Shown: in pieces, positions 35,720-44,174 of the stretch
Layout of the letters: each line of letters starts with the position of its first letter
Position numbering within the stretch: position 1 is the stretch's first letter
Assembly (NCBI GenBank): GCA_030424545.1
Contig: JAUHWL010000005.1
Span: forward strand, 212,624 to 276,623
DNA from: Bacteroidia bacterium
Lineage (GTDB): Bacteria; Bacteroidota; Bacteroidia; Flavobacteriales; Schleiferiaceae
DNA: 64,000 bases
Direction: 5' to 3'
Notes under the pieces: model-generated
What the model saw: only the letters and a program-made list of their open reading frames with translations
What the model was told of the DNA's origin: nothing
The model's database searches: none
Translations under genes and position numbers: made by a program

Positions 35720-36646
35720 ATGAAAATAATTTCTACCGCATTAGTATTACTAGCAACACTTATTCTAGTTCCGATAGCTACCTACTATTTTGGTGCTCCA
35801 TTAGGGGGTACAGAAAAAGAAGCCCTTTACTTTTTAGCTAAAGTTTTAGTAGGTGTTATATTAATCTGTTTTGTTTTAGGCGAAGCAACCCAAAACAATA
35901 GCCAAGTAGATAAATTATGGAGCATCTTGCCCATTGGTTACGTTTGGTACGTGGCTTTCGTAGGAGACTTTTCACCTAGACTTGTAGTTATGTCTACCCT
36001 GGTTACACTTTGGGGCATCCGTTTAACGGCCAACTTTGCTTTAAAAGGCGCGTATAAATTGGCATTTTGGCAAGGCGAGGAAGATTACCGTTGGCAAGTT
36101 TTGCGCCAAAAACCAGAATTTAAACCACGCTGGAAATGGACACTTTTTAATTTGTTCTTTATCTGCGGCTACCAAAACACGTTGATTTTACTGTTTACCT
36201 TACCCACAATTGTAGCCCTACAATACAACAACGTGCCACTTGGCAATTTAGATTTTACTATTGCCGGCATTATGTTTTTGTTTATTGTGTATGAAACCAT
36301 TGCAGATTTGCAACATTGGCGCTTTCAATCGGAAAAATGGAAAAAAATAAATGCCGGAGAAACATTACATGGCGATTATAAAAAAGGGTTTTTAGACAAA
36401 GGGCTGTGGCGATTTTCTCGTCACCCTAACTATTTTGCAGAACAAAGCATTTGGGTTAGTTTTTACTTTTTTAGTGTAGCTGCTTCGGGCGAGTGGGTGA
36501 ACTGGAGCGCCATTGGGTGTTTACTTCTCATTTTACTCTTTCAGGGTAGCAGTAACTTTAGCGAAGAAATTAGTGCAGAAAAGTATCCAGAGTATAAAAA
36601 CTACCAGAAAAAAGTGCCGCGCTTTATTCCCCTAAAATTAAAATAA
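35720..36646 (+). CDS. DUF1295 / steroid 5-alpha-reductase-like membrane protein
   Basis: 308 residues from the ATG at 35720; a TTG 11 codons upstream extends the frame but lacks support. About eight membrane segments. The C-terminal signature DKGLWRFSRHPNYFAEQSIWVSFYFF matches DUF1295 and the ICMT/5-alpha-reductase fold, with the cofactor-binding RHPNYF motif and ESISAEKYPEYKNYQ-like end (SEEISAEKYPEYKNYQ). Probably an NADPH-dependent lipid reductase; substrate unknown. 6 bp ahead of the next gene. Confidence 0.85.
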   Translation: MKIISTALVLLATLILVPIATYYFGAPLGGTEKEALYFLAKVLVGVILICFVLGEATQNNSQVDKLWSILPIGYVWYVAFVGDFSPRLVVMSTLVTLWGIRLTANFALKGAYKLAFWQGEEDYRWQVLRQKPEFKPRWKWTLFNLFFICGYQNTLILLFTLPTIVALQYNNVPLGNLDFTIAGIMFLFIVYETIADLQHWRFQSEKWKKINAGETLHGDYKKGFLDKGLWRFSRHPNYFAEQSIWVSFYFFSVAASGEWVNWSAIGCLLLILLFQGSSNFSEEISAEKYPEYKNYQKKVPRFIPLKLK

Positions 36647-36652
36647 TAAACC

Positions 36653-37006
36653 ATGAATATTGAAGAGTTGCGCCTATACTGCCTTGCCAAACCTGGCACC
36701 ACAGAGGGATTGCCTTTTGGGCCCGATGTTTTGGTTTTAAAAGTAATGGGAAAAATGTTTGCCCTTATACCCCTAGAAGACGATGACATTAAAATAAATT
36801 TAAAATGCGACCCTGAGATGGCCATCGCCTTGCGCGAAAAATATAGTAGTGTAAAAGAAGGCTACCATATGAATAAAAAACTTTGGAATACAGTTACTGT
36901 AGATGGTAGCTTTGCCACATCAGAACTGCGTAGTTGGATAGACAATAGTTATGACCTAGTTGTGGCTGGTTTACCAAAAAAATTGCGCGAAGAGCTAAAT
37001 AATTAA
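36653..37006 (+). CDS. MmcQ/YjbR family protein
   Basis: 117 residues. The CyaY-like fold of the MmcQ/YjbR family is recognisable: KPGTTEGLPFGPDVLVLKVMGKMFALIPL, then NLKCDPEMAIALREKYSSVKEGYHMNKKLWNTVTVDG. The family binds DNA in the structures solved, but a cellular role is not established. Only 1 bp separates it from the DUF502 gene. Confidence 0.88.
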   Translation: MNIEELRLYCLAKPGTTEGLPFGPDVLVLKVMGKMFALIPLEDDDIKINLKCDPEMAIALREKYSSVKEGYHMNKKLWNTVTVDGSFATSELRSWIDNSYDLVVAGLPKKLREELNN

Positions 37007-37007
37007 A

Positions 37008-37577
37008 ATGAAAACACTGGCTAAATATTTCTTACAAGGGTTGCTATATATTACACCAATAGCCGTTACTATTTACGTGCTTTATTGGGTGTTTATGAAG
37101 CTAGATAGCATATTTAACTTCTATTACCCAGGTGTTGGAATTCTTATTGTTTTGCTTGTTGTTACCGCCATAGGTGTTGTAGGAAGCCAGCTTATTAAGC
37201 TACCCTTTTTTGGTTTTATTGAGGGGCAATTAGAAAGAGCCCCTTTAGTAAAAACCATTTATACCTCTGTTAAAGATTTACTTAACGCATTTGTTGGTCA
37301 GAAAAAGAGCTTTAACCAACCCGTTTTAGTAAAATTATATGAGGAATCTGAAATACGCAGATTAGGTTTTATTACAGACGAAGGCATGACTATGTTGGAT
37401 GAAGACACCCATCTTATTACGGTATACTTGCCTCACAGTTTTGCTATTAGTGGCCAACTCTTTTTGGTTCCACCTCATTACATTTCTCCTGTAAAATCTA
37501 AATCATCAGAAGTAATGAAATATATTATTGCAGGTGGGGTTGCTAAAATTGAAGAACTAGAAGAAGTTGAAGAGTAA
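37008..37577 (+). CDS. DUF502 membrane protein
   Basis: 189 residues. Two N-terminal membrane segments (LLYITPIAVTIYVLYWVFMKL, GILIVLLVVTAIGVVGSQLI) precede a soluble part with the DUF502 signatures PFFGFIEGQLERAPLVKTIYTSVKDLLNAF and LITVYLPHSFAISGQLFLVPP. Role unknown. Last gene of the 35324-37577 cluster and convergent with the gamma-carbonic anhydrase gene 9 bp further on. Confidence 0.85.
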   Translation: MKTLAKYFLQGLLYITPIAVTIYVLYWVFMKLDSIFNFYYPGVGILIVLLVVTAIGVVGSQLIKLPFFGFIEGQLERAPLVKTIYTSVKDLLNAFVGQKKSFNQPVLVKLYEESEIRRLGFITDEGMTMLDEDTHLITVYLPHSFAISGQLFLVPPHYISPVKSKSSEVMKYIIAGGVAKIEELEEVEE

Positions 37578-37586
37578 TTACACGTT

Positions 37587-38102
37587 TTACTTTTTATACC
37601 ACCCCGAATACTTTACATAAGCATTTGCAATTCTATCAATTTGCCCTTGCAACAATTCTGGAGTAATCTCTTTTATTTTTTTTGCAGGAACACCTGCGTA
37701 TACGCTACCGCTTTCTATATGGGTACCCTCCATAACTACAGCACCTGCAGCAATCAAACTATTACTTTCTACCACGCATCCATCCATTACAATGGCGCCC
37801 ATACCTACTAATACATTGTCTTTTAATGTACAACCGTGCACAATGGCATTGTGGGCTATACTCACATTATTGCCAATTTCTGTTGGATGTTTTTGATACG
37901 TAGCATGAATAGTAGCGTTGTCTTGTACATTTACCTTATTGCCCATTCTTATGCTGTGTACATCGCCTCTAATTACGGCATTGTACCATATGCTGCATTG
38001 GCTACCCATGTGTACATCGCCAATAATTGTAGCATTTTCTGCCAAAAAACAATCTTCTCCAAAACTTGGCATTATGCCGTTTAATTCTCTTACTAAAGCC
38101 AT
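37587..38102 (-). CDS. Gamma-class carbonic anhydrase-like protein
   Basis: 171 residues. Left-handed beta-helix of hexapeptide repeats, with the metal-ligand histidines in NATIHATYQ, SIAHNAIVHG. Arg and Asp/Gln positions of the CaiE/YrdA/PaaY group are retained (IRGDVHSIRMG, NVQDNATIH). Many of this group have weak or no carbonic anhydrase activity, so a different acyl or metal role is possible. Single gene with its own promoter box. Confidence 0.9.
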   Translation of the reverse strand: MALVRELNGIMPSFGEDCFLAENATIIGDVHMGSQCSIWYNAVIRGDVHSIRMGNKVNVQDNATIHATYQKHPTEIGNNVSIAHNAIVHGCTLKDNVLVGMGAIVMDGCVVESNSLIAAGAVVMEGTHIESGSVYAGVPAKKIKEITPELLQGQIDRIANAYVKYSGWYKK

Positions 38103-38121
38103 TGTAATTTCTTTATATAAA

Positions 38122-38129
38122 CAAAAGTA
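38122..38129 (-). promoter_or_regulatory. -7 promoter element of the gamma-carbonic anhydrase gene
   Basis: Minus-strand TACTTTTG matches TAnnTTTG, 19 bases before the ATG. Confidence 0.45.
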
Positions 38130-38158
38130 AAAGTAGGGTGTTTCGGTAAAGAGTATCC

Positions 38159-38166
38159 TAAATTTG
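38159..38166 (+). promoter_or_regulatory. -7 promoter element of the NifU-like gene
   Basis: TAAATTTG matches TAnnTTTG, 20 bases before the ATG at 38187. Confidence 0.5.
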
Positions 38167-38186
38167 CAATCTAATTTTTAGAGAAA

Positions 38187-38798
38187 ATGGAGATTAAAAA
38201 AGTGCCCATAAGTTTATATGCCGAAGTAACGCCTAACCCAGGTGTGATGAAGTTTGTGGCAAACAAAATGCTTATAGACCAAGATCATATAGAGTTTAAA
38301 AATATAGAAGAAGCTTCGCCCTCGCCACTGGCGCAAAAACTGTTTCACTTTCCTTTTGTAAAAGAGGTTTTTATTAGTGGTAATTACATTGCTGTTAATA
38401 AATTCAATATTGTAGAGTGGGAAGATGTTAGCCAAGAAATTCGCATGTTTCTTTTAGACGAATTACAATCAGGTACAGTTGTATTATCTGCACCGGTTGC
38501 ACAAACCGAAACGGTATTAGATAACGATCAAAAAGTTGAAATTCCGTCTGATGATAATTTAGGTGACATTGAAAAAAGAATTGTAGATATATTGGAAGAA
38601 TATGTTGCCCCCGCAGTAGGGCAAGATGGTGGCTACATCAGGTTTATGGGCTATGAAAACAAAGTTGTAAAAGTACTTTTACAAGGCGCATGCTCAGGCT
38701 GCCCTAGCAGCACTATGACATTAAAGAGCGGAATTTTACAAATGCTCCAGAATATGCTGCCTACATTAGTAGATGATGTGGAAGCCATAAACGGATAA
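38187..38798 (+). CDS. NfuA-type Fe-S scaffold/carrier protein
   Basis: 203 residues. The N-terminal Nfu domain (TPNPGVMKFVANKML ... FPFVKEVFISGNYIAVNKF) is followed by a linker and a C-terminal NifU domain (IVDILEEYVAPAVGQDGGYIRFMGYE) with the cluster-binding CSGCPSS near residue 175. It carries or delivers [4Fe-4S] clusters in the cytoplasm. Own promoter and terminator, so monocistronic. Confidence 0.93.
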   Translation: MEIKKVPISLYAEVTPNPGVMKFVANKMLIDQDHIEFKNIEEASPSPLAQKLFHFPFVKEVFISGNYIAVNKFNIVEWEDVSQEIRMFLLDELQSGTVVLSAPVAQTETVLDNDQKVEIPSDDNLGDIEKRIVDILEEYVAPAVGQDGGYIRFMGYENKVVKVLLQGACSGCPSSTMTLKSGILQMLQNMLPTLVDDVEAING

Positions 38799-38820
38799 AT
38801 AATTTATATGTATGTGATTT

Positions 38821-38846
38821 ACCCCGCTTTTACGCGGGGTTTTTTA
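38821..38846 (+). terminator. Intrinsic terminator of the NifU-like gene
   Basis: ACCCCGC (38821-38827), 6-base loop, GCGGGGT (38834-38840), then a T-run. Confidence 0.9.
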
Positions 38847-38899
38847 TTGGATTAAGTTTAATAAATTAGGGTGCCACAAATCCTATGTTATTTCATACT

Positions 38900-39496
38900 A
38901 TGAAAACACTTTTCAGCATTATTATAAGCGTTTTTTTATGCTTTTCGCTTTTTTCACAAAACAGTCAATCCACGTTTCATGTAACATTTGGAGGTAAAAA
39001 AATTGGCTATTTTACCGTGAATCAAACTATTTCTGGTGCTAAAACCATTCGGAATTTAAAAACGGTTTCGGAAACTAAAATTATAGCTATATCTGTGCAT
39101 ATTGCCACAGAAGCAATGGTTATTAGAGAGAACGGTAAATTTATTGAAGGCACTGGCTATAGACATGCAAATAGAGGCGTTGAAAATATTAACTGCCATA
39201 CCAAACTTATATCTGATAGAACTTACCAAATCATTAAGGATAACAAAAAAACGATAAAAACAGATTATGATATTACATGGTGTATTGCCGATTTATACTT
39301 TAAAGAGCCAAAAGGTATACATGTAATATATTCTAATATGCACGGCCAAAAGCTCAAAATTAAAAGTTTAGGAAATGGCCGATACCAAGTCATTTCTAAT
39401 GAAAAAAAAGACATTTATTACACCTACAAAAACGGTATACTAATGGTTGTTGAAACAGAAACTACAGTAGGTAAAGTTACCTCTACTAGGGTATAA
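38900..39496 (+). CDS. Exported hypothetical protein
   Basis: 198 residues from the ATG at 38900, where the signal peptide MKTLFSIIISVFLCFSLFSQ begins directly; an ATG five codons upstream also opens the frame. The mature part is beta-rich (FHVTFGGKKIGYFTVNQTISG, MVIRENGKFIEGTGY) and has the conserved-looking DITWCIADLYFKEP. It resembles the DUF6134-like periplasmic proteins of Bacteroidota, which have no assigned role. No lipobox, enzyme motif or type IX sorting domain. Confidence 0.7.
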   Translation: MKTLFSIIISVFLCFSLFSQNSQSTFHVTFGGKKIGYFTVNQTISGAKTIRNLKTVSETKIIAISVHIATEAMVIRENGKFIEGTGYRHANRGVENINCHTKLISDRTYQIIKDNKKTIKTDYDITWCIADLYFKEPKGIHVIYSNMHGQKLKIKSLGNGRYQVISNEKKDIYYTYKNGILMVVETETTVGKVTSTRV

Positions 39497-39501
39497 AAAA
39501 A

Positions 39502-39526
39502 AACGCCCCAACTAGTGTTAGGGCGC
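39502..39526 (-). terminator. Terminator of the OmpA-family gene
   Basis: CGCCC (39504-39508) pairs with GGGCG (39521-39525) and extends inward by AAC/GTT. On the minus strand a run of nine T follows. It may also slow the convergent plus-strand gene. Confidence 0.7.
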
Positions 39527-39549
39527 TTAGATTATTAAAATAACCAGAG

Positions 39550-40386
39550 TTATTTTCCTTTATTCATTTCGTCTTCTATCATGCCATAAAACTCATCAAT
39601 CTTAGGCATAATTAAAATTCTGGTTCTTCTGTTTTGAGAACGACCATCTGCGCTACCATTATCGGCAACTGGAATGTACTCACTTCTTCCAGCCGCAATT
39701 AGGCGAGTTGGTGCTACATTAAAATCTTCTTGTAAAACACGTACAACAGAAGTTGCTCGCATTACGCTCAAGTCCCAGTTATCTTTAAAACCTGCTGTAG
39801 ACAGCACACCTTTATCATCTGTATGGCCTTCTACCATTACATCCATACTAGGTTTGTTGTTTACAACTTTGGCTACTTTGCCTAATACTTCTTTAGCTCT
39901 ATTAGATATTGAATAGCTTCCACTATTAAACAACAATTTATCAGAGATAGAAACAATCACCACGCCTTTATCAACGTTAATTTGGATGTCCTCATCGTCC
40001 ATATTGTTAAGAACACCTTTTAGGCTAGTAACAAGGGCAAGATTAACCGAGTCTTTTCTGTTTCTCGCATCAGCCATTTTTTTAATCTGAAGATCTTTTT
40101 CTTTTAAACTTTCTAAAGAACGCTCTAAGTTTTCTGCTTCTTTTTTGTTCAGGGTAACTAACTCTCCCATGTTATTCATGAGTTTACTGTTAGAGTTTTG
40201 CAAATACTTAACCTGTTCATTCAGGTTTTTCTTTTCATCTAAACATCCCGCCAATTCCATTTTTGCTTGACTCAAATCATTCTCTAATTTTGAATTTTGA
40301 CTTTCTAATGCACCAAATTTCTTCTTAGAAACACAACTGCTTAAACCTAACGTTACAGCAAAAGTTAACACTAAAATTTTTTTCAT
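39550..40386 (-). CDS. OmpA-family outer-membrane lipoprotein
   Basis: 278 residues. Lipobox LSSC (residues 15-18), a long coiled coil (about 25-115, ENDLSQAKMELAGCLDEKKNLNEQVKYLQ) and a C-terminal OmpA/MotB peptidoglycan-binding domain with VEGHTDDKG, NWDLSVMRATSVVRVL and GRSEYIPVADNGSADGRSQNRRTRI. The domain order lipid anchor-coiled coil-OmpA suggests a tether between the outer membrane and the cell wall. No partner gene adjacent. Confidence 0.9.
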   Translation of the reverse strand: MKKILVLTFAVTLGLSSCVSKKKFGALESQNSKLENDLSQAKMELAGCLDEKKNLNEQVKYLQNSNSKLMNNMGELVTLNKKEAENLERSLESLKEKDLQIKKMADARNRKDSVNLALVTSLKGVLNNMDDEDIQINVDKGVVIVSISDKLLFNSGSYSISNRAKEVLGKVAKVVNNKPSMDVMVEGHTDDKGVLSTAGFKDNWDLSVMRATSVVRVLQEDFNVAPTRLIAAGRSEYIPVADNGSADGRSQNRRTRILIMPKIDEFYGMIEDEMNKGK

Positions 40387-40518
40387 TGTTTTAAAAATAG
40401 TTTTTTGTTTGTTATTCCGATCTAATTATACGAGTACCAAAACGCGCAATTATTCGGCACGAAAATACATCAAATGTTGTGCCCAATTTGGCGAATAATT
40501 TAGATTACAATTATAAAA

Positions 40519-41607
40519 TTACACGGCAACAGAATTTCCTGAAGCAAGGCTTTTTAGATAATTAAAATGCGCAGCTGTTGCACCCCAAAACGTTTTGTAT
40601 TCGTAGTATGGCAATTTCATCTCTTCTGCCGTTTTACGCACAATTTCTGCTATTTTAGGGTAATGTATGTGGCTGATGTTTGGAAATAAGTGATGCTCAA
40701 TTTGAAAGTTAAGTCCGCCCGTGTACCATGTAACAATTCTACTTTTGGTAGAAAAATTTGCGGTAGTTAACAATTGTAAAACAGCCCAAGAGTGTTGGGT
40801 TTTATTATCTTCTTGTACAGGGTGAGAAACATCTGGCATAACATGAGCCAGTTGAAATATAATACTAAGCAAAACTCCTGCTAAAAAATGTGCTGTTAAA
40901 ATTCCTAATACAACCAACCATACGCTATAACCGCCAACAAAAACAGGCAACCCAAGGAAAATGGCTAAGTAGGCTATTTTCCAAAAAATAATATTAATAA
41001 GCTCTTTGCTTTTATTATTATTTCCTGCAACACCTATTTTATGATATCTGAAAAGTTGGGTAAAATCTTTGGTTAAAAGCCAATTGATTGTAAGTAATCC
41101 GTATAAAAACGGTGCATAGATATGCTGGTACTTATGCATGGGCTTATACTTCTCTTCAGGATGCAAACGCAATAATCCCCTTGCATCTAAATCCTCATCT
41201 GCACCGTGAATATTTGTATAGCTATGGTGCAAAACATTGTGCTGTGTTTTCCACGTAAATACATTGCCACTTAGCAAATAGATACTTGCGCCCAAAGTTT
41301 TGTTTACCCATGCCTTTTCGCTTACAGAACCATGATTGGCATCATGCATCACATTCATGCCAATGCCCGCCATGCCAATGCCTAAAACAATCCAGCATGC
41401 AAAAAATGCCCATATTGGCATTGGTAAAAACATGATAAGTAATAACGGCACCCAATACATGGCAGCCATTACAAATGCTTTACGCCAAAATCGCCCATTG
41501 GCTCTAGGCTTACTATTGTTCTCTGCAAAATAGGCACGAACCTTTTTTTGTAAGGTAGAATAGAACTCTGGGTTGTCTTTATTATTAAATGAAATACGCT
41601 TGCTCAT
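40519..41607 (-). CDS. Membrane fatty acid desaturase
   Basis: 362 residues from the ATG at 41607 (MSKRISF); an in-frame ATG 7 codons upstream precedes the -7 box. Three histidine boxes of the acyl-lipid/acyl-CoA desaturase family: HDANHGS, HNVLHHSYTN and QIEHHLFPNISHIHY (the Q-replaced third box of front-end type enzymes). Four or more membrane segments. It introduces a double bond into membrane fatty acids, often cold-induced in marine Bacteroidota. Confidence 0.92.
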   Translation of the reverse strand: MSKRISFNNKDNPEFYSTLQKKVRAYFAENNSKPRANGRFWRKAFVMAAMYWVPLLLIMFLPMPIWAFFACWIVLGIGMAGIGMNVMHDANHGSVSEKAWVNKTLGASIYLLSGNVFTWKTQHNVLHHSYTNIHGADEDLDARGLLRLHPEEKYKPMHKYQHIYAPFLYGLLTINWLLTKDFTQLFRYHKIGVAGNNNKSKELINIIFWKIAYLAIFLGLPVFVGGYSVWLVVLGILTAHFLAGVLLSIIFQLAHVMPDVSHPVQEDNKTQHSWAVLQLLTTANFSTKSRIVTWYTGGLNFQIEHHLFPNISHIHYPKIAEIVRKTAEEMKLPYYEYKTFWGATAAHFNYLKSLASGNSVAV

Positions 41608-41625
41608 AGTAAAATTTAAGAATGG

Positions 41626-41633
41626 CAAAAATA
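41626..41633 (-). promoter_or_regulatory. -7 promoter element of the desaturase gene
   Basis: Minus-strand TATTTTTG matches TAnnTTTG, 18 bases before the chosen ATG at 41607. Confidence 0.45.
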
Positions 41634-41693
41634 ATCAATACAAATTTTAATCTATGCTAAATAATAATTCTATTTGCAGACTATTAAAAAAGA

Positions 41694-43340
41694 ATGTCAG
41701 TACAGAATTCTCCTATAAATACAGACAGCTGGAAAGCCCTGCAAGCTTATTTTACTCAGGTTAGTAAAATACCGCTTCGTATGCATTTTAGTAACGATAA
41801 AGATCGGTTTAACCAGTTTTCTGTAAGAGATGAAGGGTTGCTTTTTGATTATTCTAAAAATCATATTGATAAAAATGTGATCCAACTCTTTAAAAAACTT
41901 TTTGAAGAAGTTGAATTGAACAAAAGCATTAATGCCCTTTTTAATGGAGAAGAAATAAATCACACCGAAAATAGAAGTGTATTACACTCTGCTTTAAGAA
42001 ATTTTTCTGAATCACCTCTTCATATTGACGGTAAAAATGTAAGGCCAGAAATTGAAAACGTTAGGCAAAAACTGCATGATTTTAGCAACCAAGTTAGAGC
42101 TGGAAAATGGTTAGGTTATACGGGCAAACCCATCAAACAAATAGTAAACATTGGCATTGGCGGTTCAGATTTAGGGCCAAAAATGGTTACCGAAGCTTTA
42201 AAGCCTTATCAATCTAAAAATTTGGCGTTTTATTTTGTCTCTAATATTGATGGTTGCGATTTGCACGAGACATTAAAGGTTTTAAATAGAGAAGAAACAT
42301 TATTTATTATCTCCTCTAAATCTTTTTCAACCACCGAAACTATGACCAACGCGCAAACCGCTCGAAGGTGGTTTTTGCAGGCAGGAGAAGAACAAGATAT
42401 TGAGAAACATTTTGTTGCTGTATCTACAAACAAGAATGCTGTATCTAATTTTGGTATTAATCCAAAAAATATGTTTGGATTTTGGAATTGGGTTGGCGGA
42501 AGGTATTCTGTTTGGAGCAGCATTGGCCTACCAATAATTTTAAGCATTGGTTTTCCTAATTTTTTAAACTTTTTAAAAGGTGCCCATGCCGCAGATGTGC
42601 ATTTTAAAACTTGCCCTATTGAAAAAAACATTCCTATGCTTTTGGCCGCAATAGGCATTTGGTACAGAAACTTTTGGAATGCCAATACACATGCCATTTT
42701 ACCATACAGCCAATACTTACGCCATTTACCCGCGTATTTGCAACAAGCCGATATGGAAAGCAATGGGAAATCTGTAGCAAATAATGGCGAAAATGTAGAT
42801 TGGAAAACAGGACCAATTATTTGGGGAGAAACGGGCACAAATGGTCAGCATGCCTTTTATCAGCTTATACATCAGGGCACGGAAATTATTCCTTGCGATT
42901 TTATTGCTGTGGCGCGATTTAACCACGAATTTAACAATCACAACAATCAGCTTTTTGCAAACTGCTTGGCTCAATCTAATGCGCTAATGCACGGCAAAGA
43001 CATAAAAGTGGTAGAAAAAGATTTATTAGAACAAGGCAAAAGTTTACACGAAGCAAAATCTCTAGCGCCTTTTAAAGTCTTTAAAGGGAACAAACCATCA
43101 ACCACCTTTCTTCTGGACGAACTCTCTCCGTATAACTTAGGAAAACTACTGGCTATTTACGAGCACAAAATTTTTGTACAGGGAGTGGTTTGGAACATCA
43201 ATAGCTTTGATCAATGGGGTGTTGAGCTAGGGAAAACATTGGCTACCTCAATCCTCAATAATATTGAAAAAAAATCGGCAGATAGCTCTTTAGATTCCTC
43301 AACAGCAGGACTGCTTCATGCGTTTTATAAGTGGTCTTAA
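41694..43340 (+). CDS. pgi: Glucose-6-phosphate isomerase
   Basis: 548 residues, standard length. It interconverts glucose-6-P and fructose-6-P. Signatures: VNIGIGGSDLGPKMVTEAL, SKSFSTTETMTNAQTAR, the family box GGRYSVWSSIGLP, GENVDWKTGPIIWGETGTNGQHAFYQLIHQGT, and C-terminal IFVQGVVWNINSFDQWGVELGK with the active-site Lys. Monocistronic; convergent with marR, 7 bp apart. Confidence 0.97.
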   Translation: MSVQNSPINTDSWKALQAYFTQVSKIPLRMHFSNDKDRFNQFSVRDEGLLFDYSKNHIDKNVIQLFKKLFEEVELNKSINALFNGEEINHTENRSVLHSALRNFSESPLHIDGKNVRPEIENVRQKLHDFSNQVRAGKWLGYTGKPIKQIVNIGIGGSDLGPKMVTEALKPYQSKNLAFYFVSNIDGCDLHETLKVLNREETLFIISSKSFSTTETMTNAQTARRWFLQAGEEQDIEKHFVAVSTNKNAVSNFGINPKNMFGFWNWVGGRYSVWSSIGLPIILSIGFPNFLNFLKGAHAADVHFKTCPIEKNIPMLLAAIGIWYRNFWNANTHAILPYSQYLRHLPAYLQQADMESNGKSVANNGENVDWKTGPIIWGETGTNGQHAFYQLIHQGTEIIPCDFIAVARFNHEFNNHNNQLFANCLAQSNALMHGKDIKVVEKDLLEQGKSLHEAKSLAPFKVFKGNKPSTTFLLDELSPYNLGKLLAIYEHKIFVQGVVWNINSFDQWGVELGKTLATSILNNIEKKSADSSLDSSTAGLLHAFYKWS

Positions 43341-43347
43341 GTACGGC

Positions 43348-43797
43348 TTATTCTCTAAGTTTATTCAAACAGTTATTCAGCATTAAAGCTTCTTCGGGTT
43401 TTATTTGTTCTGCAAATTTTTCAAAAGAAAAATTCAATTTGTCAGATTCTTCAAGAATTTTTAATCCCTCATCTGAAATAGTTACAATAACCAGCCTTCT
43501 ATCTTCTTTATTAATTTCCTTAGTAACTAATTTTCTTTTTTCCAATCTATCAACCAACCTAGAGGCATCGCTCATTTTATCTAGCATTCTACTGCGTATG
43601 TCTGATGTTGTGATTCCTTTAGGAAATTGACCCCTTAAAATCCGAAGTACATTGTATTGCTGCATTGTAATGCCAAATGGCTTTAAAGAGTTTCCCATCT
43701 GCTCTTTAATCCAGAAGTATGTGTATATGATATTTACGCCTAATTTTTGATAATCCGACTTCCATTTCTCCTGTTTTATTTCCTCTTCAATTCCCAT
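43348..43797 (-). CDS. MarR family transcriptional regulator
   Basis: 149 residues. Winged-helix core with ITMQQYNVLRILRG, GITTSDIRSRMLDKMSDASRLVDRLEKRKLV (recognition helix) and the wing NKEDRRLVIVTIS. C-terminal dimerisation helix. It is divergent from ccoS with a 200-bp spacer that contains a near-perfect 13-bp inverted repeat, so autoregulation or control of the cbb3 operon is a testable idea. The inducer is unknown. Confidence 0.9.
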   Translation of the reverse strand: MGIEEEIKQEKWKSDYQKLGVNIIYTYFWIKEQMGNSLKPFGITMQQYNVLRILRGQFPKGITTSDIRSRMLDKMSDASRLVDRLEKRKLVTKEINKEDRRLVIVTISDEGLKILEESDKLNFSFEKFAEQIKPEEALMLNNCLNKLRE

Positions 43798-43912
43798 TCT
43801 AAATTGGTTGTTTTGGACAATTACGAATATTATTAATTAATGTTTAAACTTCATAAAGCTAATTAAAATGTTTAACGTAAATAAAATTAGATAGTTTATA
43901 ATGATTCAAACA

Positions 43913-43948
43913 ATGATATTTCTCATATTTGACATTGAGAAGTATCAT
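43913..43948. promoter_or_regulatory. 13-bp inverted repeat upstream of the cbb3 operon
   Basis: ATGATATTTCTCA (43913-43925), a 10-base spacer, then TGAGAAGTATCAT (43936-43948): 12 of 13 positions pair. The spacer with its left flank contains CATATTTG (43924-43931), one base off the TAnnTTTG -7 box. It could be a dimeric operator covering the promoter of ccoS or, if transcribed, an RNA hairpin. It is not an FNR box (TTGAT-N4-ATCAA). Confidence 0.6.
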
Positions 43949-43998
43949 GAAACAAATTCAAGTACTAAAACTAGTTTTGCCCATTCTTACTCTTAGCT

Positions 43999-44163
43999 AT
44001 GGAAATAATATTCTTGTTGATTACCGTATCGCTAATAATAGCCTTAATCTTCTTATCTGCTTTTTTTTGGAGTGTAAAAAGCGGTCAGTTTGATGATGAT
44101 TATACGCCTTCTGTAAGAATGTTATTTGACGATAAAAAAAAATCTAAAAACAACACCAAATAA
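43999..44163 (+). CDS. ccoS: cbb3-type cytochrome oxidase assembly protein CcoS
   Basis: 54 residues, short and easily missed. One membrane helix (EIIFLLITVSLIIALIFLSAFFW, about 2-24) is followed by the CcoS signature SVKSGQFDDDYTPSVRMLFDD. CcoS is needed for cofactor insertion into CcoN. The stop is 11 bp before ccoNO, and the gene order matches other Bacteroidota cco operons, where ccoI (copper ATPase) usually precedes it; that gene is absent here. Confidence 0.92.
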   Translation: MEIIFLLITVSLIIALIFLSAFFWSVKSGQFDDDYTPSVRMLFDDKKKSKNNTK

Positions 44164-44174
44164 ATCCGTAAAAA

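Noticed and set aside
43913..43948. FNR/CRP-type box upstream of the cbb3 operon
   Set aside because: Half sites do not match TTGAT/ATCAA or TGTGA/TCACA and the spacing is 10 rather than 4-6 bases.
43947..44096. Open frame starting at the ATG at the right edge of the inverted repeat
   Set aside because: It is out of frame with ccoS, has no family resemblance and overlaps the well-supported CcoS.
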